From: Pseudorhodoferax sp047601025
Lineage (GTDB): Bacteria; Pseudomonadota; Gammaproteobacteria; Burkholderiales; Burkholderiaceae_C
Length of the DNA: 64,000 nucleotides
Direction: 5' to 3'
Assembly (NCBI RefSeq): GCF_047601025.1
Contig: NZ_JASGJZ010000001.1
Coordinates: 2,108,001-2,172,000 of the forward strand
Numbering within the stretch: position 1 is the stretch's first letter; every line of letters begins with the position of its first letter. This document shows positions 1 through 8,574 of the stretch, in pieces. The notes below the pieces were generated by a model. That model searched no databases. It had not been told where the DNA came from and worked only from the letters and a program-made list of their open reading frames with translations. The translations under genes and the position numbers were made by a program.

Positions 1-1035
1 CGGACCTACCGCGCCGACCTGCAGATCTTCCCGGTGCTGCAGGACCGGATCGCCGTCGGCGTGCTGCTGCTGGTCGCCTTCGTCGCCGTGCCGCTCGTGG
101 GCAGCGACTACTTCTTCCGCGCCATCCTGATCCCGTTCCTGATCCTGTCGCTGGCGGCGCTCGGGCTGAACATCCTGGTCGGCTACTGCGGCCAGATCTC
201 GCTGGGCACCGGCGCGTTCATGGCCATCGGCGCCTACGCCGCCTACAACCTGCAGGTGCGCGTCCCGGGCATGCCGCTGCTGCTGTCGCTGGTCGGCGGC
301 GGGCTGGCGGCCACGGTGTTCGGCGTGCTGTTCGGCATCCCGAGCCTGCGCATCCGCGGGCTGTACCTGGCCGTGGCGACGCTGGCGGCGCAGTTCTTCA
401 CGGACTGGTTCACCAACCGCGTGGCCTGGGTCACCAACGATTCGCCGTCGGGCTCGGTCAGCGTCGGCGCGCTGTCCTTCTTCGGCGCGCCGGTGGAGAC
501 GCCGGTGCAGAAGTACCTGCTGTGCCTGACGCTGGTCTGCGTGTTCGCGCTGCTGGCCAAGAACCTCGTGCGCGGCGCGATCGGCCGGCAGTGGATGGCG
601 ATCCGCGACATGGACGTCGCGGCGGCGGTCATCGGCATCCGCCCGGTCTACGCCAAGCTGTCGGCGTTCGCCGTCAGCTCCTTCGTCGTCGGCGTGGCCG
701 GCGCGCTGTGGGGCTTCGTGCACCTGGGCTCGTGGGAGCCGGCGGCGTTCGGCATCGACCGCTCGTTCCAGCTGCTGTTCATGGTCATCATCGGCGGGCT
801 GGGGTCGATCGCCGGCGCCTTCCTCGGCGCGGCCTTCATGGTGCTGCTGCCGCTGCTGCTGAACTACGTGCCGCATTGGCTGGGGCTGCCGCTGTCCACG
901 GCCACCGCCTCGCACCTGGAGCACATGATCTTCGGCGCGCTGATCGTGTTCTTCCTGATCGTCGAGCCGCACGGCCTGGCGCGGCTGTGGCTCACGGCGC
1001 GCGAGAAGCTGCGGCTGTGGCCCTTCCCGCACTGA
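1..1035 (+). CDS. livM: Branched-chain amino acid-type ABC transporter permease (LivM family), 5' end outside window
   Basis: Inner-membrane permease subunit of a LivHMGF-type importer. The frame is open from base 1, and residues before the first GTG (position 34) still read as a normal LivM N-terminus, so the true start lies upstream and the gene is partial. About 344 residues are visible, almost all hydrophobic, with roughly eight to ten membrane segments. The loop GGLGSIAGAFLGA near the C-terminus is the conserved LivM/LivH segment that contacts the ATPase. The receptor gene follows after 44 bases and the ATPase after that. LivH and LivG are presumably upstream. The substrate cannot be read from the permease. 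Confidence 0.9.
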   Translation, partial: RTYRADLQIFPVLQDRIAVGVLLLVAFVAVPLVGSDYFFRAILIPFLILSLAALGLNILVGYCGQISLGTGAFMAIGAYAAYNLQVRVPGMPLLLSLVGGGLAATVFGVLFGIPSLRIRGLYLAVATLAAQFFTDWFTNRVAWVTNDSPSGSVSVGALSFFGAPVETPVQKYLLCLTLVCVFALLAKNLVRGAIGRQWMAIRDMDVAAAVIGIRPVYAKLSAFAVSSFVVGVAGALWGFVHLGSWEPAAFGIDRSFQLLFMVIIGGLGSIAGAFLGAAFMVLLPLLLNYVPHWLGLPLSTATASHLEHMIFGALIVFFLIVEPHGLARLWLTAREKLRLWPFPH

Positions 1036-1079
1036 TTCCCACCCGGCGCGCACCCGTGCCTTTTTCCAGGAGACATCCG

Positions 1080-2387
1080 ATGAAGCTCAAACCCCTCGCC
1101 GCCCTCGCTGCCGCCGGCCTGTCCCTGCTGGCGGCGCCCGCCGCGTTCGCCCAGGCCGAGCAGTTCGTGCCGCTGCTGGTCTACCGCACCGGCCAGTTCG
1201 CGCCGCTGGGCATCCCCTGGGCCGACGGCAAGCAGGACTACCTGAAGCTCGTGAACGCGCGCGACGGCGGCGTCAACGGCGTGAAGCTGGTGTACGAGGA
1301 GTGCGAGACGGCCTACGACGCGGCCAAGGGCGTGGAGTGCTACGAGCGCCTGAAGGGCAAGGGCGGCGGCGCGGCCGGCTTCGATCCCCAGTCCACCGGC
1401 ATCACCTTCGCCGTGACCGACAAGGCCTTCGCCGACAAGATGGTGGTGCAGACCATGGGCTACGGCCTGTCGCAGTCGGTGGACGGCACGGTGTTCGAAT
1501 GGAACTTCCCGCTGCTGGGCACCTACTGGACGGCCGCCGACGTGATCGTGCAGGACATCCTGAAGAAGGAGAAGGGCAGCCTGAAGGGCAAGAAGATCGC
1601 GCTGGTCTACCACGACTCGCCCTACGGCAAGGAGCCGATCCCGCTGCTGCACAAGCGCGCCGCCAAGGAGGGCTTCGAGCTGGTGCTGTTCCCCGTCACC
1701 CCGCCCGGCGTGGAGCAGAAGAGCACCTGGCTGCAGATCCGCCAGCAGCGCCCCGACTACGTGCTGTTCTGGTCCGCCGGCGTGATGACGCCGGCCGGCA
1801 TCCGCGAGGCCCAGGCCACCGGCTACGCGCGCGAGAAGATCTACGCGATTTGGTGGGCCGGCTCCGACCACGACGTCAAGGACATCGGCGCCGGCGCCAA
1901 GGGCTACAACGCGGTCACGATCCACAACAGCGCGGCCCGCGACAAGGTGCACGGCGACCTGAAGCAGTTCGTCTACGACAAGGGCCAGGGCACGGCCGGC
2001 AACGCCGGCGAGATCGGCGTGATGGCGCATACGCGCGGCATGATGATCTCGATGCTGCAGGTCGAGGCGATCCGCGCCGCGCAGGAGAAGTTCGGCAAGG
2101 GCAAGGTCATGACGCCCGAGCAGGTCCGATGGGGCTTCGAGAACCTGGACCTCACGGCCGAGCGGCTCAGGGCGCTGGGCTTCGGCGAGATCATGCGGCC
2201 GGTCAAGACCTCGTGCGCCAACCACATGGGCACGGACTGGGCGCGCATCGTGCAGTGGGACGGCGGCAAGTGGAACATCACCTCGGACTGGTACCAGGCC
2301 GACCCGTCGATGGTCGACCCGCTGGTCAAGGAGCTGTCGGCCCGCTACGCCAAAGACAAGAACATCACGCCGCGCAACTGCTCCTGA
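1080..2387 (+). CDS. ABC transporter periplasmic substrate-binding protein (type 1 PBP, LivK-like)
   Basis: Periplasmic receptor for the neighbouring permease and ATPase, 435 aa. The ATG at 1080 follows a purine-rich AGGAGA (1067-1072) and begins a clear signal peptide: KLK, a hydrophobic Ala/Leu core and cleavage near AFA-QA at residues 22-26. The open frame extends far upstream, but that part overlaps livM and has no signal sequence. The mature part matches the large type 1 periplasmic-binding family (for example the stretch KIALVYHDSPYGKEP). At 435 aa it is longer than classical LivJ/LivK (about 370 aa), as in relatives thought to bind aromatic or amide compounds. Next to a CoA-ligase-like gene, an aromatic or fatty carboxylate ligand is plausible but is inference. 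Confidence 0.9.
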   Translation: MKLKPLAALAAAGLSLLAAPAAFAQAEQFVPLLVYRTGQFAPLGIPWADGKQDYLKLVNARDGGVNGVKLVYEECETAYDAAKGVECYERLKGKGGGAAGFDPQSTGITFAVTDKAFADKMVVQTMGYGLSQSVDGTVFEWNFPLLGTYWTAADVIVQDILKKEKGSLKGKKIALVYHDSPYGKEPIPLLHKRAAKEGFELVLFPVTPPGVEQKSTWLQIRQQRPDYVLFWSAGVMTPAGIREAQATGYAREKIYAIWWAGSDHDVKDIGAGAKGYNAVTIHNSAARDKVHGDLKQFVYDKGQGTAGNAGEIGVMAHTRGMMISMLQVEAIRAAQEKFGKGKVMTPEQVRWGFENLDLTAERLRALGFGEIMRPVKTSCANHMGTDWARIVQWDGGKWNITSDWYQADPSMVDPLVKELSARYAKDKNITPRNCS

Positions 2388-2409
2388 CGCGTCGCCGCCT
2401 GCCGCCGCC

Positions 2410-3237
2410 ATGTCCGCCCCGCCTCCGGCCGCGCGCCGTGCGCTCCTCGACGTCAACGGCATCGAGGTCATCTACAACCACGTGATCCTGGTGCTCAAGG
2501 GCGTCTCCCTGCGCGTGGACGAGGGCAGCGTGGTGGCCCTGCTCGGCGCCAACGGGGCCGGCAAGACCACCACGCTCCGGGCCGTGTCCAACCTGCTGCA
2601 GGCCGAGCGCGGCGCCGTGACCAAGGGCTCGATCTCCCTGCGCGGCGAGCGCATCGAGAACCTGACGCCGGCCGAGCTGGTGGGCCGCGGCGTGGTCCAG
2701 GTCATGGAGGGGCGGCGTTGCTTCGCCCACCTGACGATCGAGGAGAACCTGATGACCGGCGCCTACACGCGCCGGGACGGCCGGGCTGCCGTCGCCGCGA
2801 CGCTGGAGAAGGTCTACGCCTACTTCCCGCGGCTGAAGACCCGCCGGGCCAGCCAGGCCGCCTACACCTCGGGCGGCGAGCAGCAGATGTGCGCGATCGG
2901 CCGGGCGCTGATGGCCAGCCCGCGGATGGTGCTGCTGGACGAGCCGTCGATGGGCCTGGCCCCGCAGATCGTCGAGGAGGTGTTCGGGATCGTGAAGGAC
3001 CTGAACGCCAAGGAGGGGGTGACCTTCCTGCTCGCCGAGCAGAACACCAACATGGCGCTGCGCTATGCGGACTTCGGCTACATCCTGGAGAGCGGCCGCG
3101 TGGTCATGGACGGCTCGGCCGACGCGCTGCGCGCCAACGAGGACGTCAAGGAGTTCTACCTGGGCGCCGGCGGCGAAGGCCGCAAGAGCTTCCGCGACGT
3201 CAAGAGCTACAAGCGCCGCAAGCGCTGGCTGGCGTGA
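2410..3237 (+). CDS. livF: Branched-chain amino acid-type ABC transporter ATP-binding protein (LivF family)
   Basis: Cytoplasmic ATPase powering the importer, 275 aa. Walker A is GANGAGKTT (residues 46-54), the ABC signature is TSGGEQQ (153-159, Thr replacing the usual Leu), and Walker B is VLLDEPS (174-180), followed by MGLAPQIVEEVF, typical of LivF. The C-terminus carries a basic tail (KSYKRRKRWLA) of about 20 residues beyond the usual 235-240 aa, as seen in LivF copies from aromatic-acid uptake clusters. It starts 22 bases after the receptor gene in the same operon. Confidence 0.93.
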   Translation: MSAPPPAARRALLDVNGIEVIYNHVILVLKGVSLRVDEGSVVALLGANGAGKTTTLRAVSNLLQAERGAVTKGSISLRGERIENLTPAELVGRGVVQVMEGRRCFAHLTIEENLMTGAYTRRDGRAAVAATLEKVYAYFPRLKTRRASQAAYTSGGEQQMCAIGRALMASPRMVLLDEPSMGLAPQIVEEVFGIVKDLNAKEGVTFLLAEQNTNMALRYADFGYILESGRVVMDGSADALRANEDVKEFYLGAGGEGRKSFRDVKSYKRRKRWLA

Positions 3238-3275
3238 CGCCCGTTCCCCCGTTTCCATCTTCCGGACCCGCCTGC

Positions 3276-4532
3276 ATGCATGCCGCCACCCTCGATGCGC
3301 GCGAGACGCGCGACCCCGCCGAGCGCGAAGCCGCGCTGATGGCGGCCCTGCCGGCCCTGGTGGCCCGGGCCAAGGCCGGCAGCCCGGCCCAGGCCGAGCG
3401 GCTGGCGCAGGTGGAGGCCGCCGCGGTCGCCAGCCGCGCCGCGCTGGCCGACCTGCCCGTGCTGCGCAAGCACGACCTGCTGGCCCGCCAGCAGGCCGCG
3501 CGCGCGGCCGGCGGCGATCCGTTCGGCGGCTTCTCGGCCTGCGGCTGGGGCGGGCTGGGGCTGCCGCGCGCGGCCCGGCGCGTGTTCCAGTCGCCCGGCC
3601 CGCTGTACGAGCCGCAGGGCCTCGGGGCCGACGCCTGGCGTATGTCGCGTGCGCTGCACGCGGCCGGCTTCCGCCGCGGCGACCTGGTGCACAACAGCTT
3701 CAGCTACCACCTGACGCCCGCCGGCGCGATCATGGAGGAGGGCGCGCTGGCGCTGGGCTGCACGGTGTTCCCCGGCGGCGTGGGCAACACCGAGCTGCAG
3801 CTGCAGGCCATGCGGGACCTGCGTCCGCACGGCTACTGCGGCACGCCCGGCTTCCTGAAGATCGTGCTGGAGCAGGCCGGCGGACCGCTGTCGCTGACCA
3901 AGGCCCTGCTCAGCGGCGAGGCCTGCCCGCCCGCGCTGCGCGACTGGTTCGCCGCGCGCGGCGTGGCGGCCTACCAGTGCTACGCCACCGCCGACATCGG
4001 CCTGATCGCCTACGAGACGCCGGCGCGCGAGGGCCTGGTGCTGGACGAGGGCGTGATCGTCGAGATCGTCGGCCCGGACGACCGGCCGGTGCCCGAGGGC
4101 GAGATCGGCGAGGTCGTCGTGACCAGCCTCGATGCCGACTACCCGCTGCTGCGCTTCGGCACCGGCGACCTGTCGGCCGTGCTGCCGGGGCGCTGCCCGA
4201 CCGGCCGCACGAACACCCGCATCCGGGGCTGGATGGGCCGGGCCGACCAGACCGCCAAGGTGCGCGGCATGTTCGTGCACCCGAGCCAGGTGCAGGAGAT
4301 CGTGCGCCGCTGTCCCGGCCTGGAGCGGGTGCGCCTGGTCGTCACCGGCGCCATGGCCAGCGACGCGATGGTGCTGCACGCCGAGTGCGCGGCGCCCGAC
4401 GAAGGCCTGCGCGCGCGCGTGGCCGAGGCCATCCGCGAGGTGACCCGGCTGCGCGGCGAGGTGCACTGGTGCGGGCCGGGAACGCTGCCGGACGACGGCC
4501 GGCTGATCGACGACCGGCGCGACCATGCGTAG
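3276..4532 (+). CDS. AMP-binding, phenylacetate-CoA ligase-like protein
   Basis: Adenylate-forming enzyme of the PaaK branch, 418 aa, which would activate a carboxylate to its CoA thioester with ATP. Motifs: LLSGEACPP (around 208), the core YATADIGLIAYE (around 233-245), FGTGDLSAV (around 294, ATP-ribose Asp) and the hinge GRADQTAKVRGMFVHP (around 320), after which a small PaaK-type C-terminal domain follows. The start at ATG 3276 lies 38 bases after livF; upstream extension of the frame only overlaps livF. Linkage to a Liv-type importer suggests uptake followed by CoA activation of the same acid. The acid itself is unknown. Confidence 0.85.
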   Translation: MHAATLDARETRDPAEREAALMAALPALVARAKAGSPAQAERLAQVEAAAVASRAALADLPVLRKHDLLARQQAARAAGGDPFGGFSACGWGGLGLPRAARRVFQSPGPLYEPQGLGADAWRMSRALHAAGFRRGDLVHNSFSYHLTPAGAIMEEGALALGCTVFPGGVGNTELQLQAMRDLRPHGYCGTPGFLKIVLEQAGGPLSLTKALLSGEACPPALRDWFAARGVAAYQCYATADIGLIAYETPAREGLVLDEGVIVEIVGPDDRPVPEGEIGEVVVTSLDADYPLLRFGTGDLSAVLPGRCPTGRTNTRIRGWMGRADQTAKVRGMFVHPSQVQEIVRRCPGLERVRLVVTGAMASDAMVLHAECAAPDEGLRARVAEAIREVTRLRGEVHWCGPGTLPDDGRLIDDRRDHA

Positions 4533-4646
4533 GAAGTCACGAGATGGGCTTGCGCCAGCGCAAGCCCTGGTGGTTTTCTGAATTCCCCCGCGGCGGTGCT
4601 CGGCTACCATCCCGCCGCTTTTTTCCCTTTGATATCAGGAGTCGAC

Positions 4647-5624
4647 ATGAAGAAGGTATGGACCGTTGCCGCGATGGCGCTGGCGGCCTGGGGTGCCCAG
4701 GCCCAGGACTTTCCCGGCGGCAGGCCGATCACCATCGTCGTGCCGTTCGCCGCCGGCGGCCCGACCGACCGCGTGGCGCGCGACCTGGCCGAGGCCATGC
4801 AGCGCCACATGGGCAACAGCCCGATCGTCATCGAGAACGTGGGCGGCGCCGGCAGCACCATCGGCACCACCAAGGTCGCGCGCGCCAAGAACGACGGCTA
4901 CACGCTGCTGGTCACCCACGTGGGCATGGCCACCACGCCGGTGCTGTACCGCAAGCTCTCGTACAACTACGAGACCGACTTCGAGTACCTGGGCATCATC
5001 AACGACGTGCCGATGACGCTGATCGGCAAGCCCCAGCTGGCCGCCAACAACTTCGGCGAGCTGCGCCAGTGGATGACGGCCAACGCCGGCCGGATCAACC
5101 TGGGCAACGCCGGCATCGGCTCGGCCTCGCACCTGTGCGGCCTGATGTTCCAGAGCGAGCTGAAGGTCGAGATGACGACCGTGCCGTACAAGGGCACGGC
5201 GCCGGCCATCGCCGACCTGCTGGGCGGCCAGATCGACCTGCTGTGCGACCAGACCACCAACACCACCTCGCAGATCGAGGGCAAGAAGGTCAAGGCCTAT
5301 GCCGTGACCACGGCCAAGCGCCTGAGCACCCCGGCGCTGAAGGACCTGCCCACGCTGGACGAGGCCGGCATGAAGGGCTTCCAGGTCACGATCTGGCATG
5401 GCCTGTACGCGCCCAAGGGCACGCCGGCGCCGGTGCTGACCAAGCTGAACACGGCGCTGAAGGCCGCGCTGAAGGACGCCGACTTCATCAAGAAGCAGGA
5501 AGGCCTGGGCGCCGTGGTCACCACCGACAAGCGCGTCGAGCCGGCCGAGCACAAGAAGTTCGTGCAGGCCGAGGTCGCGCGCTTCGGCCCGGTGATCAAG
5601 GCCGCCGGCGTGTACGCCGACTGA
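4647..5624 (+). CDS. Bug-family tripartite tricarboxylate transporter substrate-binding protein
   Basis: Periplasmic solute receptor of the Bug (TctC-like) family, 325 aa. ATG 4647 has a TCAGGA ribosome-binding site at 4635-4640 and opens a signal peptide ending at AQAQ (residues 17-20). Diagnostic stretches are PITIVVPFAAGGPTDRVAR near the mature N-terminus and VPYKGTAPAIADLLGGQIDL in the middle, which form the carboxylate-binding cleft. No TctA/TctB membrane genes are nearby, so it is an orphan receptor, as is common in Burkholderiales. A strong terminator follows. Confidence 0.92.
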   Translation: MKKVWTVAAMALAAWGAQAQDFPGGRPITIVVPFAAGGPTDRVARDLAEAMQRHMGNSPIVIENVGGAGSTIGTTKVARAKNDGYTLLVTHVGMATTPVLYRKLSYNYETDFEYLGIINDVPMTLIGKPQLAANNFGELRQWMTANAGRINLGNAGIGSASHLCGLMFQSELKVEMTTVPYKGTAPAIADLLGGQIDLLCDQTTNTTSQIEGKKVKAYAVTTAKRLSTPALKDLPTLDEAGMKGFQVTIWHGLYAPKGTPAPVLTKLNTALKAALKDADFIKKQEGLGAVVTTDKRVEPAEHKKFVQAEVARFGPVIKAAGVYAD

Positions 5625-5644
5625 GCGCCGTCGCGCGCATGACC

Positions 5645-5678
5645 AGCCGCCGGGTGCCAGGCCCCGGCGGCTTTTTTT
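5645..5678 (+). terminator. Rho-independent terminator after first Bug gene
   Basis: A perfect 10-bp stem AGCCGCCGGG (5645-5654) pairs with CCCGGCGGCT (5663-5672) around an 8-base loop and runs into seven T (5672-5678). It ends transcription about 20 bases after the first Bug gene and separates it from the second. Confidence 0.93.
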
Positions 5679-5836
5679 CGTCCAGCGCAGGCCGCCATCT
5701 GGGGAAAGCACGGGCGCGGCGCCACGTTGGCGCTGGCTAGCATGGCGCTCTTGCGCGGGTGGCCGATGCCGGAAGAAGGCCGCGCCCGCGGGCACCGGCA
5801 GACGGCCGGACCGATCTGGACGAAGGAGACCGAGCG

Positions 5837-6847
5837 ATGACTTCATGCCTTGCCATCCGCCGCCTGCTGCTGGGCGCCGCCGCGCTGGCGGCCTGCGCGG
5901 CCAGCCTGCCGGTGCTGGCGCAGGCCGGTTGGCCGAACAAGCCGATCCGCATGGTGGTGCCGTTCGCGCCCGGCGGCACCACCGACATCATGGCCCGCGC
6001 CGTGGCGGTCGAGCTGGCCAGGTCGCTCGGCCAGGCCGTGGTGGTGGACAACAAGGCCGGCGCCGGCGGCAACATCGGCGCGGACATCGTGGCCAAGGCC
6101 GCGCCGGACGGCTACACCATCCTGATGGGGACGGTGGGCACCCAGGCCATCAACAAATGGCTGTACGACAAGATGCCCTACGACCCGGTCAAGGACTTCA
6201 CGCCGATCACGCTGGTGGCCGGCGTGCCGAACGTGATGGTGGTCAATACCGAGAAGGCGCGGGCGCTGAAGATCCACAACGTGCAGGACTTCATTGCCTA
6301 CGCCAAGGCCAACCCCGGCAAGCTGAACATGGCCTCCAGCGGCAACGGCACCTCGATCCACATGGCCGGCGAGCTGTTCAAGACCATGACCGGCGCCTAC
6401 ATGGTGCACTTCCCGTACAAGGGCTCCGGCCCGGCGCTGATGGACATGGTGGCCGGCAACATGGACGTGATGTTCGACAACCTGCCGTCGGCCATGCAGC
6501 AGATCAAGGGCGGCAAGCTGACCGCGCTGGCCGTGACCAGCGCGCAGCGCTCGCCGGCGCTGCCGGACGTGCCGACCGTCGAGCAGGCCGGCGGCCCGGC
6601 GGTCAAGGGCTTCGAGGCCAGCTCCTGGTTCGGCCTGCTGGCGCCGGCCGGCACGCCGCCGGAGATCGTGAACCGCATCCAGCAGGACGTCGCCAAGGCG
6701 CTGAAGACGCGGGAGGTCAGCGAGCGGCTGCAGGCCCAGGGCGCGATTCCCGGCGGCAACACGCCGGCCGAGTTCGGGCGCTTCATCGACGCGGAGCTGA
6801 AGAAGTGGGGGCCGGTGGTCAAGGCCTCCGGCGCCAAGGTGGACTGA
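5837..6847 (+). CDS. Bug-family tripartite tricarboxylate transporter substrate-binding protein
   Basis: Second orphan Bug receptor, 336 aa. ATG 5837 is preceded by AAGGAG (5823-5828); the earlier in-frame GTG at 5759 lacks this and would place residues before the signal peptide. The signal peptide ends around LAQA (residues 27-30). Family marks are MVVPFAPGGTTDIMAR, DNKAGAGGNIGAD and VHFPYKGSGPALMDMVAG. It is only distantly similar to the first Bug protein, so this is not a recent tandem copy. The terminator at 5645-5678 implies its own promoter. Confidence 0.92.
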   Translation: MTSCLAIRRLLLGAAALAACAASLPVLAQAGWPNKPIRMVVPFAPGGTTDIMARAVAVELARSLGQAVVVDNKAGAGGNIGADIVAKAAPDGYTILMGTVGTQAINKWLYDKMPYDPVKDFTPITLVAGVPNVMVVNTEKARALKIHNVQDFIAYAKANPGKLNMASSGNGTSIHMAGELFKTMTGAYMVHFPYKGSGPALMDMVAGNMDVMFDNLPSAMQQIKGGKLTALAVTSAQRSPALPDVPTVEQAGGPAVKGFEASSWFGLLAPAGTPPEIVNRIQQDVAKALKTREVSERLQAQGAIPGGNTPAEFGRFIDAELKKWGPVVKASGAKVD

Positions 6848-6853
6848 CCGCCG

Positions 6854-7180
6854 CTACACGCCCCAGACCACTTCCCGGCCCGCCGCATGGGCGCGCCGGA
6901 GCATCTCGATGAAGGGCACGGCGCGCTGGCGCAGCGACACGATCTCCGGCTTGGGATCGGGATGCTCGCCATGGGCACGGGCCTCGTCCTCGGCGGCCTT
7001 CTGCGCGGCTTCCTCCGCCGCGATGGCGGCCTCCAGCGCGGTGATCGCGGCCGGCATCTGCTCGGGCAGGATGATGCCGCTCGCGCCCGGCTCCTTGCCG
7101 ATCAGCTGCAGCACCCGGCGCCCGTTGGGCTCCAGCATGATCAGGTCGCCCGTCGCCTTGGATTTGAACTTGAACAGCAT
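6854..7180 (-). CDS. DUF1840 family protein
   Basis: Small cytoplasmic protein of 108 aa resembling DUF1840. It starts MLFKFKSKATGDLIML and continues NGRRVLQLIGK, has an Ala/Glu-rich helix in the middle (residues 45-75), and ends PFIEMLRRAHAAGREVVWGV. Function is unknown. The start lies 5 bases after the stop of the cyclopropane fatty acid synthase gene, so the two are very likely cotranscribed. It converges with the second Bug gene with 6 bases between the stops. Confidence 0.85.
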   Translation of the reverse strand: MLFKFKSKATGDLIMLEPNGRRVLQLIGKEPGASGIILPEQMPAAITALEAAIAAEEAAQKAAEDEARAHGEHPDPKPEIVSLRQRAVPFIEMLRRAHAAGREVVWGV

Positions 7181-7185
7181 GCGCT

Positions 7186-8457
7186 TCAGCGGTACATGTA
7201 GCCGCGGTTGAAGGGATAGGCCGATTGTGCGCCCGTCATCGGGCCGTCCTGCGTGCTGCCGCTGGGCCGGCTGGCCAGCATCTGGTGCAGCGAGATCCAG
7301 TTGTGCTCGAAGCTCATCGCGCTGCCGGCCAGGTACAGCCGGTAGGCGCGCAGGATGCGCTCGGCCGCGCCGGGCGCGCTGGCGGTGGATTCCAGCACGC
7401 GGCGGGCCTCGTCGAGCCGTTCCTCCAGCGCGTCGGACCAGGCCCACAGCGTGCGCGCGTAGTGCGGCCGCAGGTTCTCGGTGTCCAGCATCTCCAGGCC
7501 GGCTAGGGCCATCTCGTGCAGCACGTGCGAGACGTGCAGCAACTCGCCGCCGGGGAAGATGTACTTCTCGATGAAGTCGCCCATGCCGGCGCCGAGCTGG
7601 TCGTGGTCGGCCGCCGAGCCGGTGATGCCGTGGTTCAGCACCAGGCCGCCGGGGCGCAGCAGCTCGTGGATGCGGCGGAAGTAGGTCGGCATGTTCACGC
7701 GGCCGACATGCTCGAACATGCCGACCGAGGCGATCTTGTCGAACGGCTGCGCCGCCTGCAGGTCGCGGTAGTCGCACAGCAGCATGCGCACGCGGTGCGA
7801 CAGGCCGCGGCGTTCGATCTCGCGGTTCACGTGGGCGTGCTGGTTGTGCGACAGCGTGATGCCGGTGGCGTCCACGTCGTAGTGCTCGGCGGCCCACAGC
7901 AGCAGGCCGCCCCAGCCGGCGCCGATGTCCAGGAAGCGTTCGCCCGGGCGCAGCATCAGCTTGCGGCAGATGTGGTCGAGCTTGGACTCCTGGGCCTGGC
8001 GCAGCGTCATGCCGGCGTCGCGGTAGTAGGCGCAGGAGTACACGCGCCTGTCGTCCAGCCACAGCGCGTAGAAGTCGTCCGACACGTCGTAGTGGAACTG
8101 GATCTGCGCCGCGTCCTTGGCCTGCGAATGCGCTGCCAGCGACTTGGCCCGGCGCAGCATGCCGCTCCACCAGTTGGACGAGGGCTGCTCCCCCGGGTGG
8201 CCGGGCAGCAGCCGCGCGGCCACTTCCATCAGGTCGCGCATGCGGCCCTGCAGCTGCACGCGGCTTTCGACGAAATCCTCGGCCAGCCGGCCGATCTGGC
8301 CGGCGGCCATCGTGGCCAGGCTCGACCAGTCGCCGAACGACAGCGTCACGGCCGCGCTGGGAGAGCCGACGCGCTCGCCGGCAGGGAGTTGCAGGGCCAC
8401 GGGCACGGGCAACCCTTGCAGCTGGGCTTCGATCTTGGGAATGAGGGGATTGCGCAT
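7186..8457 (-). CDS. cfa: Cyclopropane-fatty-acyl-phospholipid synthase family methyltransferase
   Basis: SAM-dependent enzyme expected to transfer a methylene group to double bonds of membrane phospholipid acyl chains, 423 aa from ATG 8457 (a TTG six codons earlier is possible; neither has a good ribosome-binding site). The N-terminal third is an all-alpha domain. The SAM site FLDIGAGWGG is at residues 175-184, preceded by HYDVSDDFYALWLD (122-135) and CAYYRDAGMTL (142-152), and followed by GITLSHNQHAH (199-209), all CFA-synthase hallmarks. It probably acts peripherally on the inner membrane. Cyclopropanation is usually tied to stress or stationary phase; no promoter is evident here. It is followed by the DUF1840 gene. 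Confidence 0.9.
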   Translation of the reverse strand: MRNPLIPKIEAQLQGLPVPVALQLPAGERVGSPSAAVTLSFGDWSSLATMAAGQIGRLAEDFVESRVQLQGRMRDLMEVAARLLPGHPGEQPSSNWWSGMLRRAKSLAAHSQAKDAAQIQFHYDVSDDFYALWLDDRRVYSCAYYRDAGMTLRQAQESKLDHICRKLMLRPGERFLDIGAGWGGLLLWAAEHYDVDATGITLSHNQHAHVNREIERRGLSHRVRMLLCDYRDLQAAQPFDKIASVGMFEHVGRVNMPTYFRRIHELLRPGGLVLNHGITGSAADHDQLGAGMGDFIEKYIFPGGELLHVSHVLHEMALAGLEMLDTENLRPHYARTLWAWSDALEERLDEARRVLESTASAPGAAERILRAYRLYLAGSAMSFEHNWISLHQMLASRPSGSTQDGPMTGAQSAYPFNRGYMYR

Positions 8458-8574
8458 GTGGCAAATTCTTGCCAATCGTAAAAGCCAGCGTCAAGGCATG
8501 GTCTGTACGCAATGGCGCCGCTGCCAGCGCCGGGCGTCCCGCAGGCGACAGGAATGCCGCCGCAGGCCGCTTGT

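Noticed and set aside
864..2471. A 535-residue - strand open frame opposite the ABC receptor gene
   Set aside because: Low-complexity Arg/Ala/His composition typical of antisense frames in GC-rich DNA; the + strand gene has a signal peptide and family motifs.
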